DNA from: Vogesella sp. LIG4
Lineage (GTDB): Bacteria; Pseudomonadota; Gammaproteobacteria; Burkholderiales; Chromobacteriaceae
Direction: 5' to 3'
NCBI RefSeq assembly: GCF_900090205.1
Contig: NZ_LT607802.1
Span: 2,728,828-2,792,827, forward strand
Length of the DNA stretch: 64,000 nucleotides
The notes under the pieces are model-generated. The model was not told the DNA's origin, did not search any database, and saw only the letters and a list, made by a program, of their open reading frames with translations. Position numbers and translations under genes: made by a program. The first letter of the stretch is position 1, and each line of letters starts with the position of its first letter. Of this stretch, positions 47,741 through 55,937 are shown in pieces.

Positions 47741-49597
47741 GTGAAGACGGTACGTTTGACGATGGCACAGGCGCTGGTGCGCTACCTGGCCGCGCAGTAT
47801 GTGGAAGCCGCGGACGGCTCGCGCGAGCAGCTGTTCGGCGGGGTGTGGGCGATCTTCGGCCACGGCAACGTGGCCGGCCTGGGTGAAGCGCTGTACGCCA
47901 TGCGCGACAAGCTGCCCACCTTCCGCGCCCATAACGAGCAGGGCATGGCGCTGGCCGCCACCGCCTACGCCAAGGCGCATTTCCGCCGCCGCATGATGGC
48001 GATCAGCACCTCCATCGGCCCCGGCTGCACCAATCTGGTGACCGCTGCCGCCACCGCCCACGTCAACCGCCTGCCGCTGCTGCTGCTGCCGGGCGATATC
48101 TTCATCACCCGCGCGCCGGACCCGGTGCTGCAGCAGGTGGAAGACTTCCACGACGGCGGCGTGTCGGCGGTGGACAGCCTGCGCCCGGTGTCGCGCTATT
48201 TCGACCGCATCGTGGTACCGGAGCAGCTGCTGACCGCGCTGCCGCGCGCCATCGCCTACCTGACCGACCCGGCGCTGTGCGGCCCGGTAACGCTGGCGCT
48301 GCCGCAGGACGTGCAGGCCATGGCCTTCGACTGGCCGGAATCCTTCTTCGACGAGCGCACCGTGCGCTTTCGCCAGCCGCCGGCCGAGGCAGCCGAGGTG
48401 GCGGCGCTGGCGGCGATCCTGAAAACCGCCAAGCGCCCGATGATCGTTTCCGGTGGCGGCGTGCTGTACAGCAAGGGCGGCGTGGATGCGCTGCGCAGCT
48501 TTGCCGAGCGCCATGGCATCCCGGTAGGCGAGAGCCAGGGCGGCAAGGGCGCGCTGGCGTGGGATCACCCGCTGCTGGCCGGCTCGGTGGGCGTCACCGG
48601 TACGCCTGCGGCCAACGCCATTGCGCAGGATGCCGACGTGGTGCTGGCAGTGGGCACCCGGCTGCAGGACTTCACCACCGGCTCGCACGCGCTGTATGCG
48701 CAGGCCCGGCTGCTGTCCATCAACGTCAATACCTTCGATGCCATCAAGTGGGGCGGCACCAGCATCCAGGCCGATGCCAGCGCCGGTCTGGCCGCGCTGT
48801 CCGCTGCGCTGGGCGACTGGCGTGCCGATGCCGGCTGGGAGGCGCAGACACGCAAGCTGTGCGACGGCTGGCGCCGCCAGCTGGCGGAAATCGTGGTCAG
48901 CTCGCGCGCCGCGCTGCCCACCTATGCCGAAGCCATCGGCGCGGTGCAGGCCTCTGCGGCCAACTCTGCCGACAACGACATCGTGGTCTGCGCGGCCGGC
49001 ACGCTGCCGGCGGAGCTGCACAAGCTGTGGCGCACCAGCCGCCCCGGCGGCTACCACATGGAGTACGGCTACTCCTGCATGGGCTACGAAGTGGCCGGCG
49101 GCCTGGGCGCCAAGATGGCGCAGCCCGATCGCGAGGTCATCGTGATGGTGGGCGACGGCAGCTACATGATGCTGAACAACGAACTGGCCACCTCGGTGAT
49201 GCTGGGGCAGAAGATCATCGTGGTGCTGCTGGACAATGCCGGCTACGCCTGCATCAACCGCCTGCAGCAGGCCTGCGGCGGTGCGCAGTTCAACAATATG
49301 TACGAGCACTGCCTGACCGGGCCGGATGGCGCGCCGGCCATCGATTTCGAGCTCAACGCCCGCTCGCTGGGGGCGGAGGCGGAAACGGTACGCAGCGTGG
49401 CCGAGCTGGAAGCGGCGATGCGGCGTGCGCGCGCGTCGAAGAAGAGCTATCTGATCAGCCTGCAGGTGGACGGCCCGCAGTGCACGCCCGAAGGCGGCAG
49501 CTGGTGGCAGGTGGGCATTCCGGAGGTGTCGGAGCGCAGCGAGGTGCGCGACGCCCGTGCCCGCTACGAGGATGCCGTGCGCCGCCAGCGTTATTGA
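47741..49597 (+). CDS. iolD: IolD, trihydroxycyclohexane-1,2-dione hydrolase
   Basis: A 618-residue thiamine-diphosphate enzyme that opens the inositol ring to 5-deoxy-glucuronate. The N-terminal domain has the cofactor Glu in AHNEQGMALAATAYAK. The C-terminal domain has the diphosphate/Mg2+ motif VGDGSYMMLNNELATSVML, followed by LDNAGYACINRLQ. Length and text match IolD rather than acetolactate synthases. The start is GTG (47741) with GGAG six bases before; 14 extra upstream codons in frame overlap that site. A terminator follows at 49617. Confidence 0.92.
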   Translation: MKTVRLTMAQALVRYLAAQYVEAADGSREQLFGGVWAIFGHGNVAGLGEALYAMRDKLPTFRAHNEQGMALAATAYAKAHFRRRMMAISTSIGPGCTNLVTAAATAHVNRLPLLLLPGDIFITRAPDPVLQQVEDFHDGGVSAVDSLRPVSRYFDRIVVPEQLLTALPRAIAYLTDPALCGPVTLALPQDVQAMAFDWPESFFDERTVRFRQPPAEAAEVAALAAILKTAKRPMIVSGGGVLYSKGGVDALRSFAERHGIPVGESQGGKGALAWDHPLLAGSVGVTGTPAANAIAQDADVVLAVGTRLQDFTTGSHALYAQARLLSINVNTFDAIKWGGTSIQADASAGLAALSAALGDWRADAGWEAQTRKLCDGWRRQLAEIVVSSRAALPTYAEAIGAVQASAANSADNDIVVCAAGTLPAELHKLWRTSRPGGYHMEYGYSCMGYEVAGGLGAKMAQPDREVIVMVGDGSYMMLNNELATSVMLGQKIIVVLLDNAGYACINRLQQACGGAQFNNMYEHCLTGPDGAPAIDFELNARSLGAEAETVRSVAELEAAMRRARASKKSYLISLQVDGPQCTPEGGSWWQVGIPEVSERSEVRDARARYEDAVRRQRY

Positions 49598-49616
49598 TTG
49601 CCGCTGCCGTTTTGCC

Positions 49617-49638
49617 AAAGCCACCTGCGGGTGGCTTT
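49617..49638 (+). terminator. Intrinsic terminator after iolD
   Basis: AAAGCCACC-TGC-GGGTGGCTTT followed by TT ends the iolD unit 20 bp after its stop codon. Confidence 0.78.
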
Positions 49639-49961
49639 TTGCTTTACAGTCGCTCCCCCTGCGCTGCGATCTGCTGTTATGGTCGGCGGCGGTGTGGCGC
49701 CGGTGCCGCACCGCCTGGCCTTGGTTTGGTTTGTCTATCTTGTTGTTTTTGTGTTGTTTTTGTCTGTTTTCTGCGCCTGGCGGTGGCAAGTCATCTGTCA
49801 AATTTGGAAATAAATTTCTGCAAAATTTTTACTGTGAAATTTTATTTGCAATTCTGCGAGTGACCTTTTATCTTACGGGTACGGATTCGCCGGGCCGCGG
49901 CAAGCAGCCCCCTCCCGCAGCGGTATTGGCGACCGAGTACACCAAAAAAGGAGAGACACCG
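49639..49961. other. Regulatory region before ibpA
   Basis: No gene is supported. The right half becomes AT-rich and holds two IolR-type boxes and a promoter (49807-49874). The TTTGTTTTTG-rich stretch near 49740-49770 has no recognised function. Confidence 0.55.
49807..49874 (+). promoter_or_regulatory. ibpA-iatA promoter with two IolR-type boxes
   Basis: GAAATAAATTTC (49807-49818) is identical to the boxes at 43065 and 55796. A second box, GAAATTTTATTTGC (49836-49849), overlaps the -35 TTGCAA (49846-49851). The -10 TATCTT (49869-49874) follows at 17 bp. Confidence 0.7.
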
Positions 49962-50900
49962 ATGAAACGCATCACCAAGCTTGCAGGTTCCCTGGTTTTC
50001 CTGTCCCTGACCGCCGCTGCCATGCCGGCCTCCGCCGCCAAGATCGGCGTCACCATGTCCGCCTTCGACGACAACTTCCTCACCGTGCTGCGCAACGGCA
50101 TGAAGAACTACGCCGAAAGCAAGAAGGACGTGAACGTGCAGTTTGAAGATGCGCAGAACGACATCGGCCGCCAGCTTTCCCAGATCCAGAACTTCATCGC
50201 CCAGAAAGTGGACGCCATCGTGGTGAACGTGGTGGACACCGAGGTCACCCCGAAGATCACCAAGATGGTGGCTGCGTCCGGTATCCCGCTGGTGTACGTG
50301 AACCGCCTGCCGGCCGACCGCGTGCTGCCGGCCAAGGTGGCTTTTGTTGGCTCCAATGAAAGCGAATCCGGCACCCTGCAGATGAAAGAGGTGTGCCGCC
50401 TGATGAACGGCAAGGGCAATATCGTGGTGATGATGGGCGACCTGGCCAACCAGGCAGCCCGCCAGCGCACCAAGGACGTGGAAGACGTGATCTCCACCTC
50501 GTCCTGCAAGGGCATCAAGATCGTGGAGAAGCAGACCGCCAAGTGGTCGCGTACCGATGGCCGTGACCTGATGATGAACTGGCTGAGCGCCGGGGTGAAA
50601 TTCGACGCCGTGGTATCCAACAACGACGAAATGGCCCTGGGCGCCATCCAGGCGCTGAAAGCTTCCAAGCGCCTGAACGGCACCGTGGTGGCCGGCGTGG
50701 ATGCCACCCGCGATGCACTGACCGCGATGAAGGCCGGCGAGCTGAAAGTGACCGTGTTCCAGAACGCTGCCGGCCAGGGCCGCGGCGCAATCGACACCGC
50801 GCTGAAGCTGGTGCATGGCGAGAAAGTGCAGGCGATGAACTACATTCCGTTCGAACTGGTTACCCCGGGCAACCTGAAGAACTACGAAGCTCGCAACTAA
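49962..50900 (+). CDS. ibpA: Periplasmic myo-inositol-binding protein
   Basis: A 312-residue exported type I binding protein. Its signal peptide (AGSLVFLSLTAAAMPASA) is followed by a mature start AKIGVTMSAFDDNFL. Segments QNFIAQKVDAIVVNVVDT, IPLVYVNRLPAD and SNNDEMALGAIQAL resemble inositol-binding IbpA proteins. It delivers inositol to the IatA/IatP transporter encoded directly downstream. AAAGGAG precedes the ATG. A near-paralogue is encoded at 38689. Confidence 0.9.
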   Translation: MKRITKLAGSLVFLSLTAAAMPASAAKIGVTMSAFDDNFLTVLRNGMKNYAESKKDVNVQFEDAQNDIGRQLSQIQNFIAQKVDAIVVNVVDTEVTPKITKMVAASGIPLVYVNRLPADRVLPAKVAFVGSNESESGTLQMKEVCRLMNGKGNIVVMMGDLANQAARQRTKDVEDVISTSSCKGIKIVEKQTAKWSRTDGRDLMMNWLSAGVKFDAVVSNNDEMALGAIQALKASKRLNGTVVAGVDATRDALTAMKAGELKVTVFQNAAGQGRGAIDTALKLVHGEKVQAMNYIPFELVTPGNLKNYEARN

Positions 50901-50967
50901 GTACGTCTGACCGTTCTGCCGGCGGTGTCAGCCTGCTGCCGCCGGCAAGTAATAAGGAATACTCGCC

Positions 50968-52509
50968 ATGCTGAGCTTAGCCCCAGAGAAGGTTGCCACT
51001 GCCCAGGCAGCCGCCACCCGGAACGCAGTGCCGTTGATCGAAGTGAAGGGTGTGCGCAAGGAGTTCCCGGGTGTGGTGGCACTGGACGATGCTTCGTTCT
51101 GTCTGCGCCGCGGCACCGTACACGCCCTGATGGGCGAGAACGGCGCCGGCAAGTCCACGCTGATGAAAATCCTCGCCGGCGTCCAGCCGCCGGACAAGGG
51201 CATCTTCCGCCTCAACGGCAACGATGTGACCCTGACGTCGCCGCTGGATGCACTGGAAAAAGGCATCGCCATGATCCATCAGGAACTGAACCTGATGCCG
51301 TACATGACGGTAGCCGAGAATATCTGGATCCGCCGCGAGCCGCTGAACCGCCTCGGCCTGGTGGATCACCGCCGCATGAACCAGATCACCGCCGAGCTGC
51401 TGCAGCGGCTGGCCATCGATATCGACCCCGCAAGCCTGATCCGCGACCTGAGCATCTCCGCCCGCCAGATGGTGGAAATCGCCAAGGCGGTGTCCTACGA
51501 CTCCGACGTGCTGATCATGGACGAACCCACCTCGGCGCTGACCGAGCACGAGGTGGCCCACCTGTTCCGCATCATCAAGACGCTGCGCGAGCAGGGCAAG
51601 GGCATCATCTACATCACCCACAAGATGAACGAGCTGTCGGAAATTGCCGACGAAGTGACGGTATTCCGCGATGGCCGCTACATCGGCTGCATGCAGACCG
51701 AACGCCTGGACCGTGACGAGATCATCCGCATGATGGTTGGCCGCGAGGTCACCGAGATGTTTCCCAAGGAGCCGGCCAAGATTGGCGACGTGGTGCTGTC
51801 GGTGCAGGGCCTGACGCTGGATGGCGTGTTCCACGACGTGAGCTTCGAGCTGCACAGCGGCGAGATCCTGGGCGTGGCCGGCCTGATCGGCTCCGGCCGC
51901 AGCAATGTGGCGGAGACGCTGTTTGGCGTCACCCCGGCCAGCAGCGGCCACATCAGCATCTTCGGCCGCGAGGTGAAAGTGAGCTCGCCGCAGGTGGCGA
52001 TGGAACACGGCATGGCCTTCCTCACCGAGGACCGCAAGGACACCGGCTGCTTCCTCAACCTCAGCATCCTGGAAAACATGCAGATTTCGGTGCTGAACAG
52101 CGATAACGTGTCGGCCGGCTTCGTGCGGCAGAAAGCGCTGAGCCAGCTGTGCGAGGAGATGTCCGCCACGCTGCGGGTGAAGGCGCCGGGGCTGTACGAG
52201 CGGGTGGAGAACCTGTCCGGCGGCAACCAGCAGAAGGTGCTGATCGGCCGCTGGCTGCTGACCAACCCGCGCATTCTGATCCTGGACGAGCCGACCCGCG
52301 GCATCGACGTGGGCGCCAAGGCCGAGATCCACCGCCTGATTTCCCGGCTGGCCGGGCAGGGCGTGGCGGTGATCATGATCTCGTCGGAGCTGCCGGAAGT
52401 GCTGGGCATGAGCGACCGCATCATGGTGATGCACGAAGGAAGGATGACCGGCATCCTGGATCGCAGCGAAGCGGACCAGGTGAGCATCATGCAACTGGCG
52501 GCGCACTGA
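50968..52509 (+). CDS. iatA: IatA, inositol ABC transporter ATPase (double domain)
   Basis: A 513-residue sugar-type ABC protein with two nucleotide-binding halves. The first has Walker [14 protein letters not shown], signature [15 protein letters not shown] and Walker [13 protein letters not shown]. The second has a degenerate Walker A ([16 protein letters not shown]) with signature [15 protein letters not shown] and Walker [13 protein letters not shown], as in RbsA/MglA. It powers uptake with IatP and the IbpA-type binding proteins. A family A repeat separates it from iatP. Confidence 0.92.
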   Translation: MLSLAPEKVATAQAAATRNAVPLIEVKGVRKEFPGVVALDDASFCLRRGTVHALMGENGAGKSTLMKILAGVQPPDKGIFRLNGNDVTLTSPLDALEKGIAMIHQELNLMPYMTVAENIWIRREPLNRLGLVDHRRMNQITAELLQRLAIDIDPASLIRDLSISARQMVEIAKAVSYDSDVLIMDEPTSALTEHEVAHLFRIIKTLREQGKGIIYITHKMNELSEIADEVTVFRDGRYIGCMQTERLDRDEIIRMMVGREVTEMFPKEPAKIGDVVLSVQGLTLDGVFHDVSFELHSGEILGVAGLIGSGRSNVAETLFGVTPASSGHISIFGREVKVSSPQVAMEHGMAFLTEDRKDTGCFLNLSILENMQISVLNSDNVSAGFVRQKALSQLCEEMSATLRVKAPGLYERVENLSGGNQQKVLIGRWLLTNPRILILDEPTRGIDVGAKAEIHRLISRLAGQGVAVIMISSELPEVLGMSDRIMVMHEGRMTGILDRSEADQVSIMQLAAH

Positions 52510-52524
52510 CCGCCGGGCAACACG

Positions 52525-52666
52525 GGGCACCTCGAAAAACGCCAGCTTTCGTTGCGATACAGCGTTACTCACAAAAAATTCCTCCTTACATATCAGCTAT
52601 ATGCTGCGTCGGAATTTTTTGTTCGCGCCTTGTCTCGCTTGGAAAGCCGGGTTTTTCGAGACGCCC
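52525..52666 (+). repeat. MITE-like repeat family A, copy between iatA and iatP
   Basis: About 142 bp with ends GGGCACCTCGAAAAAC and GTTTTTCGAGACGCCC, and the core CCTTACATATCAGCTATATG. It begins 16 bp after the iatA stop and ends 74 bp before iatP, inside an operon, with no obvious new promoter. Confidence 0.85.
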
Positions 52667-52739
52667 CACAGAGACAAGTGCCCAAACCTGAATCTCATAA
52701 CGGGACGGGGCGCCAGAGAACACACTGGAGGACGTAATC

Positions 52740-53765
52740 ATGGCAATCAGCAACACTGGACAGATCGGCAAACCGGGCGGGGTACCGCTGGCGAAACTGC
52801 GCCTGCCGGCCGAGGCCCGCATCTTCGCGGTACTGCTTGGGGTGGCGGCAATCTTCGAAATTCTGGGCTGGTTCCTGGTGGGGCAGAGCTTCCTCGCCAA
52901 CAAGGAACGCCTGCTGGTGATGATCCTGCAGGTATCGGTAATCGGCATCATCGCCGTGGGCGTAACGCAGATCATCATCATGGGAGGCATTGATCTGTCG
53001 TCCGGCTCGGTGGTGGCGCTCACTGCCATGGTGTCGGCCAGCCTGGCGCAGACTTCCGACCTGGGGCGGGCGGTGTTTCCCTCGCTCACCGACCTGCCGA
53101 TGGTGGTGCCATTGCTGTCCGGCCTGGTAGTGGGGCTGGCCTGTGGCCTGCTCAACGGCTTCGTGATTGCCCGCACCGCCATCCCGCCGTTCATTGCCAC
53201 CCTGGGGGTGATGGTGACCGCGCGTGGCCTGGCCAAGTGGTACACCAAGGGCGAGCCGATCAGCATGCTGTCCGACAGCTACGCCAGCATCGGCAGCGGC
53301 ATCACCCCGGTGCTGATCTTCCTGGGCGTGGCGGCACTGTTCCACATCGTGATGAGCTACACCCGCTACGGCAAATACACCTACGCCATCGGCGCCAACC
53401 GCTCGGCGGCACGTGTGTCCGGCATCAACGTCAACAAGCACCTGGTGCTGGTTTACACCATGGCGGGCCTGCTGTCCGGCCTGGCTGGTGTGGTGACCTC
53501 CGCCCGCGCCGTGTCCGGCCAGGCCGGCATGGGCATGATGTACGAGCTGGATGCGATTGCCGCGGCGGTGATCGGTGGCACTTCGCTGAACGGTGGCCTC
53601 GGCAAGATCACCGGTACCGTGATCGGCGTGCTGATCCTGGGTGTGGTGACTTCCGGCTTTACCTTCCTGCGCATCGATGCCTACTACCAGGAGATCGTGA
53701 AGGGCATCATCATCGTGGTGGCCGTGGTGGCGGATCAGTACCGTCAGCGCAACCGTCGCAGCTGA
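52740..53765 (+). CDS. iatP: IatP, inositol ABC transporter permease
   Basis: A 341-residue membrane protein of the ribose/xylose permease family with eight to ten hydrophobic segments. Marker segments are IIIMGGIDLSSGSVVALTAM and GKYTYAIGANRSAARVSGIN, which form the ATPase contact region. AIAAAVIGGTSLNGGLGKITG is also typical. GGAGG precedes the ATG. It completes the transporter with IatA and the IbpA-type binding proteins. Twelve bases after its stop a 10-mer hairpin may terminate the unit. Confidence 0.92.
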   Translation: MAISNTGQIGKPGGVPLAKLRLPAEARIFAVLLGVAAIFEILGWFLVGQSFLANKERLLVMILQVSVIGIIAVGVTQIIIMGGIDLSSGSVVALTAMVSASLAQTSDLGRAVFPSLTDLPMVVPLLSGLVVGLACGLLNGFVIARTAIPPFIATLGVMVTARGLAKWYTKGEPISMLSDSYASIGSGITPVLIFLGVAALFHIVMSYTRYGKYTYAIGANRSAARVSGINVNKHLVLVYTMAGLLSGLAGVVTSARAVSGQAGMGMMYELDAIAAAVIGGTSLNGGLGKITGTVIGVLILGVVTSGFTFLRIDAYYQEIVKGIIIVVAVVADQYRQRNRRS

Positions 53766-53777
53766 TCCCCGCGCGCA

Positions 53778-53807
53778 AAGGTTGGCCGCAAGCATGCGGC
53801 CAACCTT
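53778..53807 (+). terminator. Hairpin made of paired uptake-like 10-mers after iatP
   Basis: AAGGTTGGCCGCA-AGCA-TGCGGCCAACCTT is a perfect 13-bp stem followed by GTTGCTGTTT. It is nearly identical to the hairpin at 38580 and sits where the iat operon should end. Confidence 0.65.
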
Positions 53808-54007
53808 GTTGCTGTTTCCTGCCCGGCATTGCCGGGCTTATTTTTTGGGGCGGGGGTACCGCAGGGCAGGTGGCGGTACGCCATACCCGCGCGAAGTTGG
53901 CGCGGCGCCCCTGTGGTGTTGGTGAATACCGTGTTGACCGGCGCACCCGGCAGGGCAGCCGGGCGCGGCACAAGGCGTTGCCATCATCATTTTACCGGAG
54001 TATCCGC

Positions 54008-54928
54008 ATGGCCCAGGCCCGCCTGCCGCTGACTGTTTCCCCCGCCGACGCCGTGTTGCTGCTGGTGACCCTGCTGGCCGCCGCCGGCTGGCTGTTTTCC
54101 AAGGCAGTGCTGCAGTTCATGCCGCCGTTGCTGTTCATGGCGCTGCGTTTCGGGCTTAGCGGCCTGTTGCTGCTGGCGCTGGCCCGCAGCCAGGGCCAGG
54201 TATTGCCGCAGCACGGGCTGCGCAGCTGCGCGCGTGGCGGCTGCCTGCTGGGTGTGGCGATGATGTTCTGGATCAGCGGCCTGCAACTGAGCAGCAATCT
54301 GGGCGTGGCCGCCTTTATCAGCAGCCTGGGCATCGTGCTGGCGCCGTTCGCCGCGCGTCTGCTGTTCGCGGTGCCGCTGTCGCGCGCCGCCTGGGGGGCG
54401 ATGCTGTGTGCCGGGTTGGGCATGGCGTGCATGTCGCTGCGCGGCGACGGCACGGTACATGCCGCCGACTGGCTGCTGTTGCTGGCCGCCGCCGGCCAGG
54501 CGGCCTACCTGGCGGCAAACAGCCGTGACATGGCGCGGCTGCCGGTGCTGCTGGCGATTGCCTTGCAGCTGCTGGTGGCGGCGCTGTGGTGTCTGGCGGG
54601 GAGTGTGCTGCTGGAGTCCTGGCAGGCGGTGTCGCTGCTGCAGGGCTGGCTGCCGCTGGCGGCCAGTGTGCTGCTGGCCACCTGTCTGCGCTTTGTGCTG
54701 CAGGGCTGGGGGCAGGGGCGGATGCCGGTGGCGCGTTCGGCTTTCATCCTGCTGCTGGAGCCGGTGTGGACGGCACTGTTGGCCGCATGGTGGTTCGGCA
54801 CCGGCTTTGCGCCGCAGCAGTGGCTGGGGGCGGCGCTGGTGCTGGCCGCCCTGTTGCTCAGTCGTCGTAGGCCCCGGCGTCCTTCGTCTCTTCCACCACC
54901 AGTTCCATGCGGTAGGACAGGGCAATGA
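54008..54928 (+). CDS. DMT/EamA-family transporter
   Basis: A 306-residue membrane protein with about ten hydrophobic segments in two EamA-like halves. Typical text includes FMALRFGLSGLLLLAL, SSNLGVAAFISSLGIVLAPF and SAFILLLEPVWTALLAAWWF. Members export or import small metabolites, amino acids or sugars; the cargo is unknown. The start at MAQARL follows a weak GGAG. Its last 71 bp overlap the convergent iolR gene, so the two transcripts would be complementary there. It is not clearly part of the inositol pathway. Confidence 0.8.
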   Translation: MAQARLPLTVSPADAVLLLVTLLAAAGWLFSKAVLQFMPPLLFMALRFGLSGLLLLALARSQGQVLPQHGLRSCARGGCLLGVAMMFWISGLQLSSNLGVAAFISSLGIVLAPFAARLLFAVPLSRAAWGAMLCAGLGMACMSLRGDGTVHAADWLLLLAAAGQAAYLAANSRDMARLPVLLAIALQLLVAALWCLAGSVLLESWQAVSLLQGWLPLAASVLLATCLRFVLQGWGQGRMPVARSAFILLLEPVWTALLAAWWFGTGFAPQQWLGAALVLAALLLSRRRPRRPSSLPPPVPCGRTGQ

Positions 54929-55724
54929 ACAGCGCCTGGCACAGGCTGATGGTGCTGCTCATGGAGCGGAAGGCAAAGGCGGTACCTTCCTTGACGGTAA
55001 GAATGGTGTCGGCGTTGCGCGCCAGCGGGCTCATCTTGCTGTCGGTGATCACCAGCAGCCTGGCCTTGTTCTGGCTGGCTACCCGCGCGCAGTAGCGGGT
55101 TTCGCGGCCGTAGGGCTGGAAGCTGATGGCGATCATCAGGTCGCCCTCGCGGATGCTGCGCACCTGCTCGTGGTACATGCCGCCCAGGCCGGAGATCAGG
55201 TGTACGCGCTTTTGCGTGTGCTGCAGCGCGTAGCTGATATAGGACGCGATGGGAAACATGCGGCGCACGCCCACCACATAGATGTTGTCGGCCTGGTGCA
55301 GCAGCTCCACCGCGGCGTCGATGGCCGCCGGTTCCAGCGACTGCGCCAACTCGTCCAGCCCCTGCTGGCAGGCGGCCAGGAAGTTCTGCGCCATCTCGGT
55401 GTTGGTCTGCGGGTTGTTCTGGCTGGCGATCACATTGCGGATGCGCTTCTGGTAGCTGTTGATGCTGGGCTGCGCCGGCACAAAGGCTTCGCGGAACAGC
55501 GCCTGCATGTCGGAGAAGCCGGAAAAGCCGAAGCGTTGCGCAAAGCGCACGATGGCCGACGGCTGTACGCCGCAGGCCAGGGCGATGTCGGTGATGCGTT
55601 CCAGCACCAGGGTCTGGCGGTGTTCTTCGATGTATTTGGCGATGACTTTAAGTTGCTTGCTGAGCCCCTCGTACTCCTCGGAAATACGCTGCATCAGCTT
55701 GTCGGCGGTCATTTCGTTGCTCAT
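54858..55724 (-). CDS. iolR: RpiR-family regulator, probable IolR
   Basis: A 288-residue regulator. The N-terminal RpiR-type HTH (residues 10-85) includes KVIAKYIEEHRQ, ITDIALACGVQPSAIVRFA and GFSGFSDMQALFREAF. The C-terminal SIS sugar-phosphate-binding domain includes IYVVGVRRMFPIASYISYAL and DLMIAISFQPYGRET. In rhizobia the RpiR-type IolR represses inositol genes through GGAA-N6-TTCC sites. The same type of site is found at five promoter regions here, including one between this gene and iolC. The ATG at 55724 is preferred over a TTG nine codons earlier. Confidence 0.88.
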   Translation of the reverse strand: MSNEMTADKLMQRISEEYEGLSKQLKVIAKYIEEHRQTLVLERITDIALACGVQPSAIVRFAQRFGFSGFSDMQALFREAFVPAQPSINSYQKRIRNVIASQNNPQTNTEMAQNFLAACQQGLDELAQSLEPAAIDAAVELLHQADNIYVVGVRRMFPIASYISYALQHTQKRVHLISGLGGMYHEQVRSIREGDLMIAISFQPYGRETRYCARVASQNKARLLVITDSKMSPLARNADTILTVKEGTAFAFRSMSSTISLCQALFIALSYRMELVVEETKDAGAYDD

Positions 55725-55795
55725 TGTTGTGCGCGCCTTGTGTATGGACAACTACATCTTAAAACGAAATGCGGCAGCTCGAAAAAAAAATTCCA

Positions 55796-55863
55796 GAAAT
55801 AAATTTCCACTAGAAAATAAATACGAAAAAAAATTTGCATTCACGTTCCGTCAGCAGTAATCT
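55796..55863 (+). promoter_or_regulatory. iolC promoter with IolR-type boxes
   Basis: GAAATAAATTTC (55796-55807) lies upstream of a second stretch, GAAAAAAAATTTGC (55825-55838), that overlaps the -35 TTGCAT (55835-55840). TAATCT (55858-55863) follows at 17 bp. The region is shared with the divergent iolR gene, so autoregulation is likely. Confidence 0.7.
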
Positions 55864-55937
55864 AGTTTCAACACGGTAGCCGTTGCCCCCACCATCGCGT
55901 CGAACGAACGCGGCAACAGCGGACTGCAACTCATGGA

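Noticed and set aside
47663..49801. A 712-codon minus-strand frame opposite iolD
   Set aside because: It is antisense to a complete IolD and has His/Arg/Ala-rich text without motifs.
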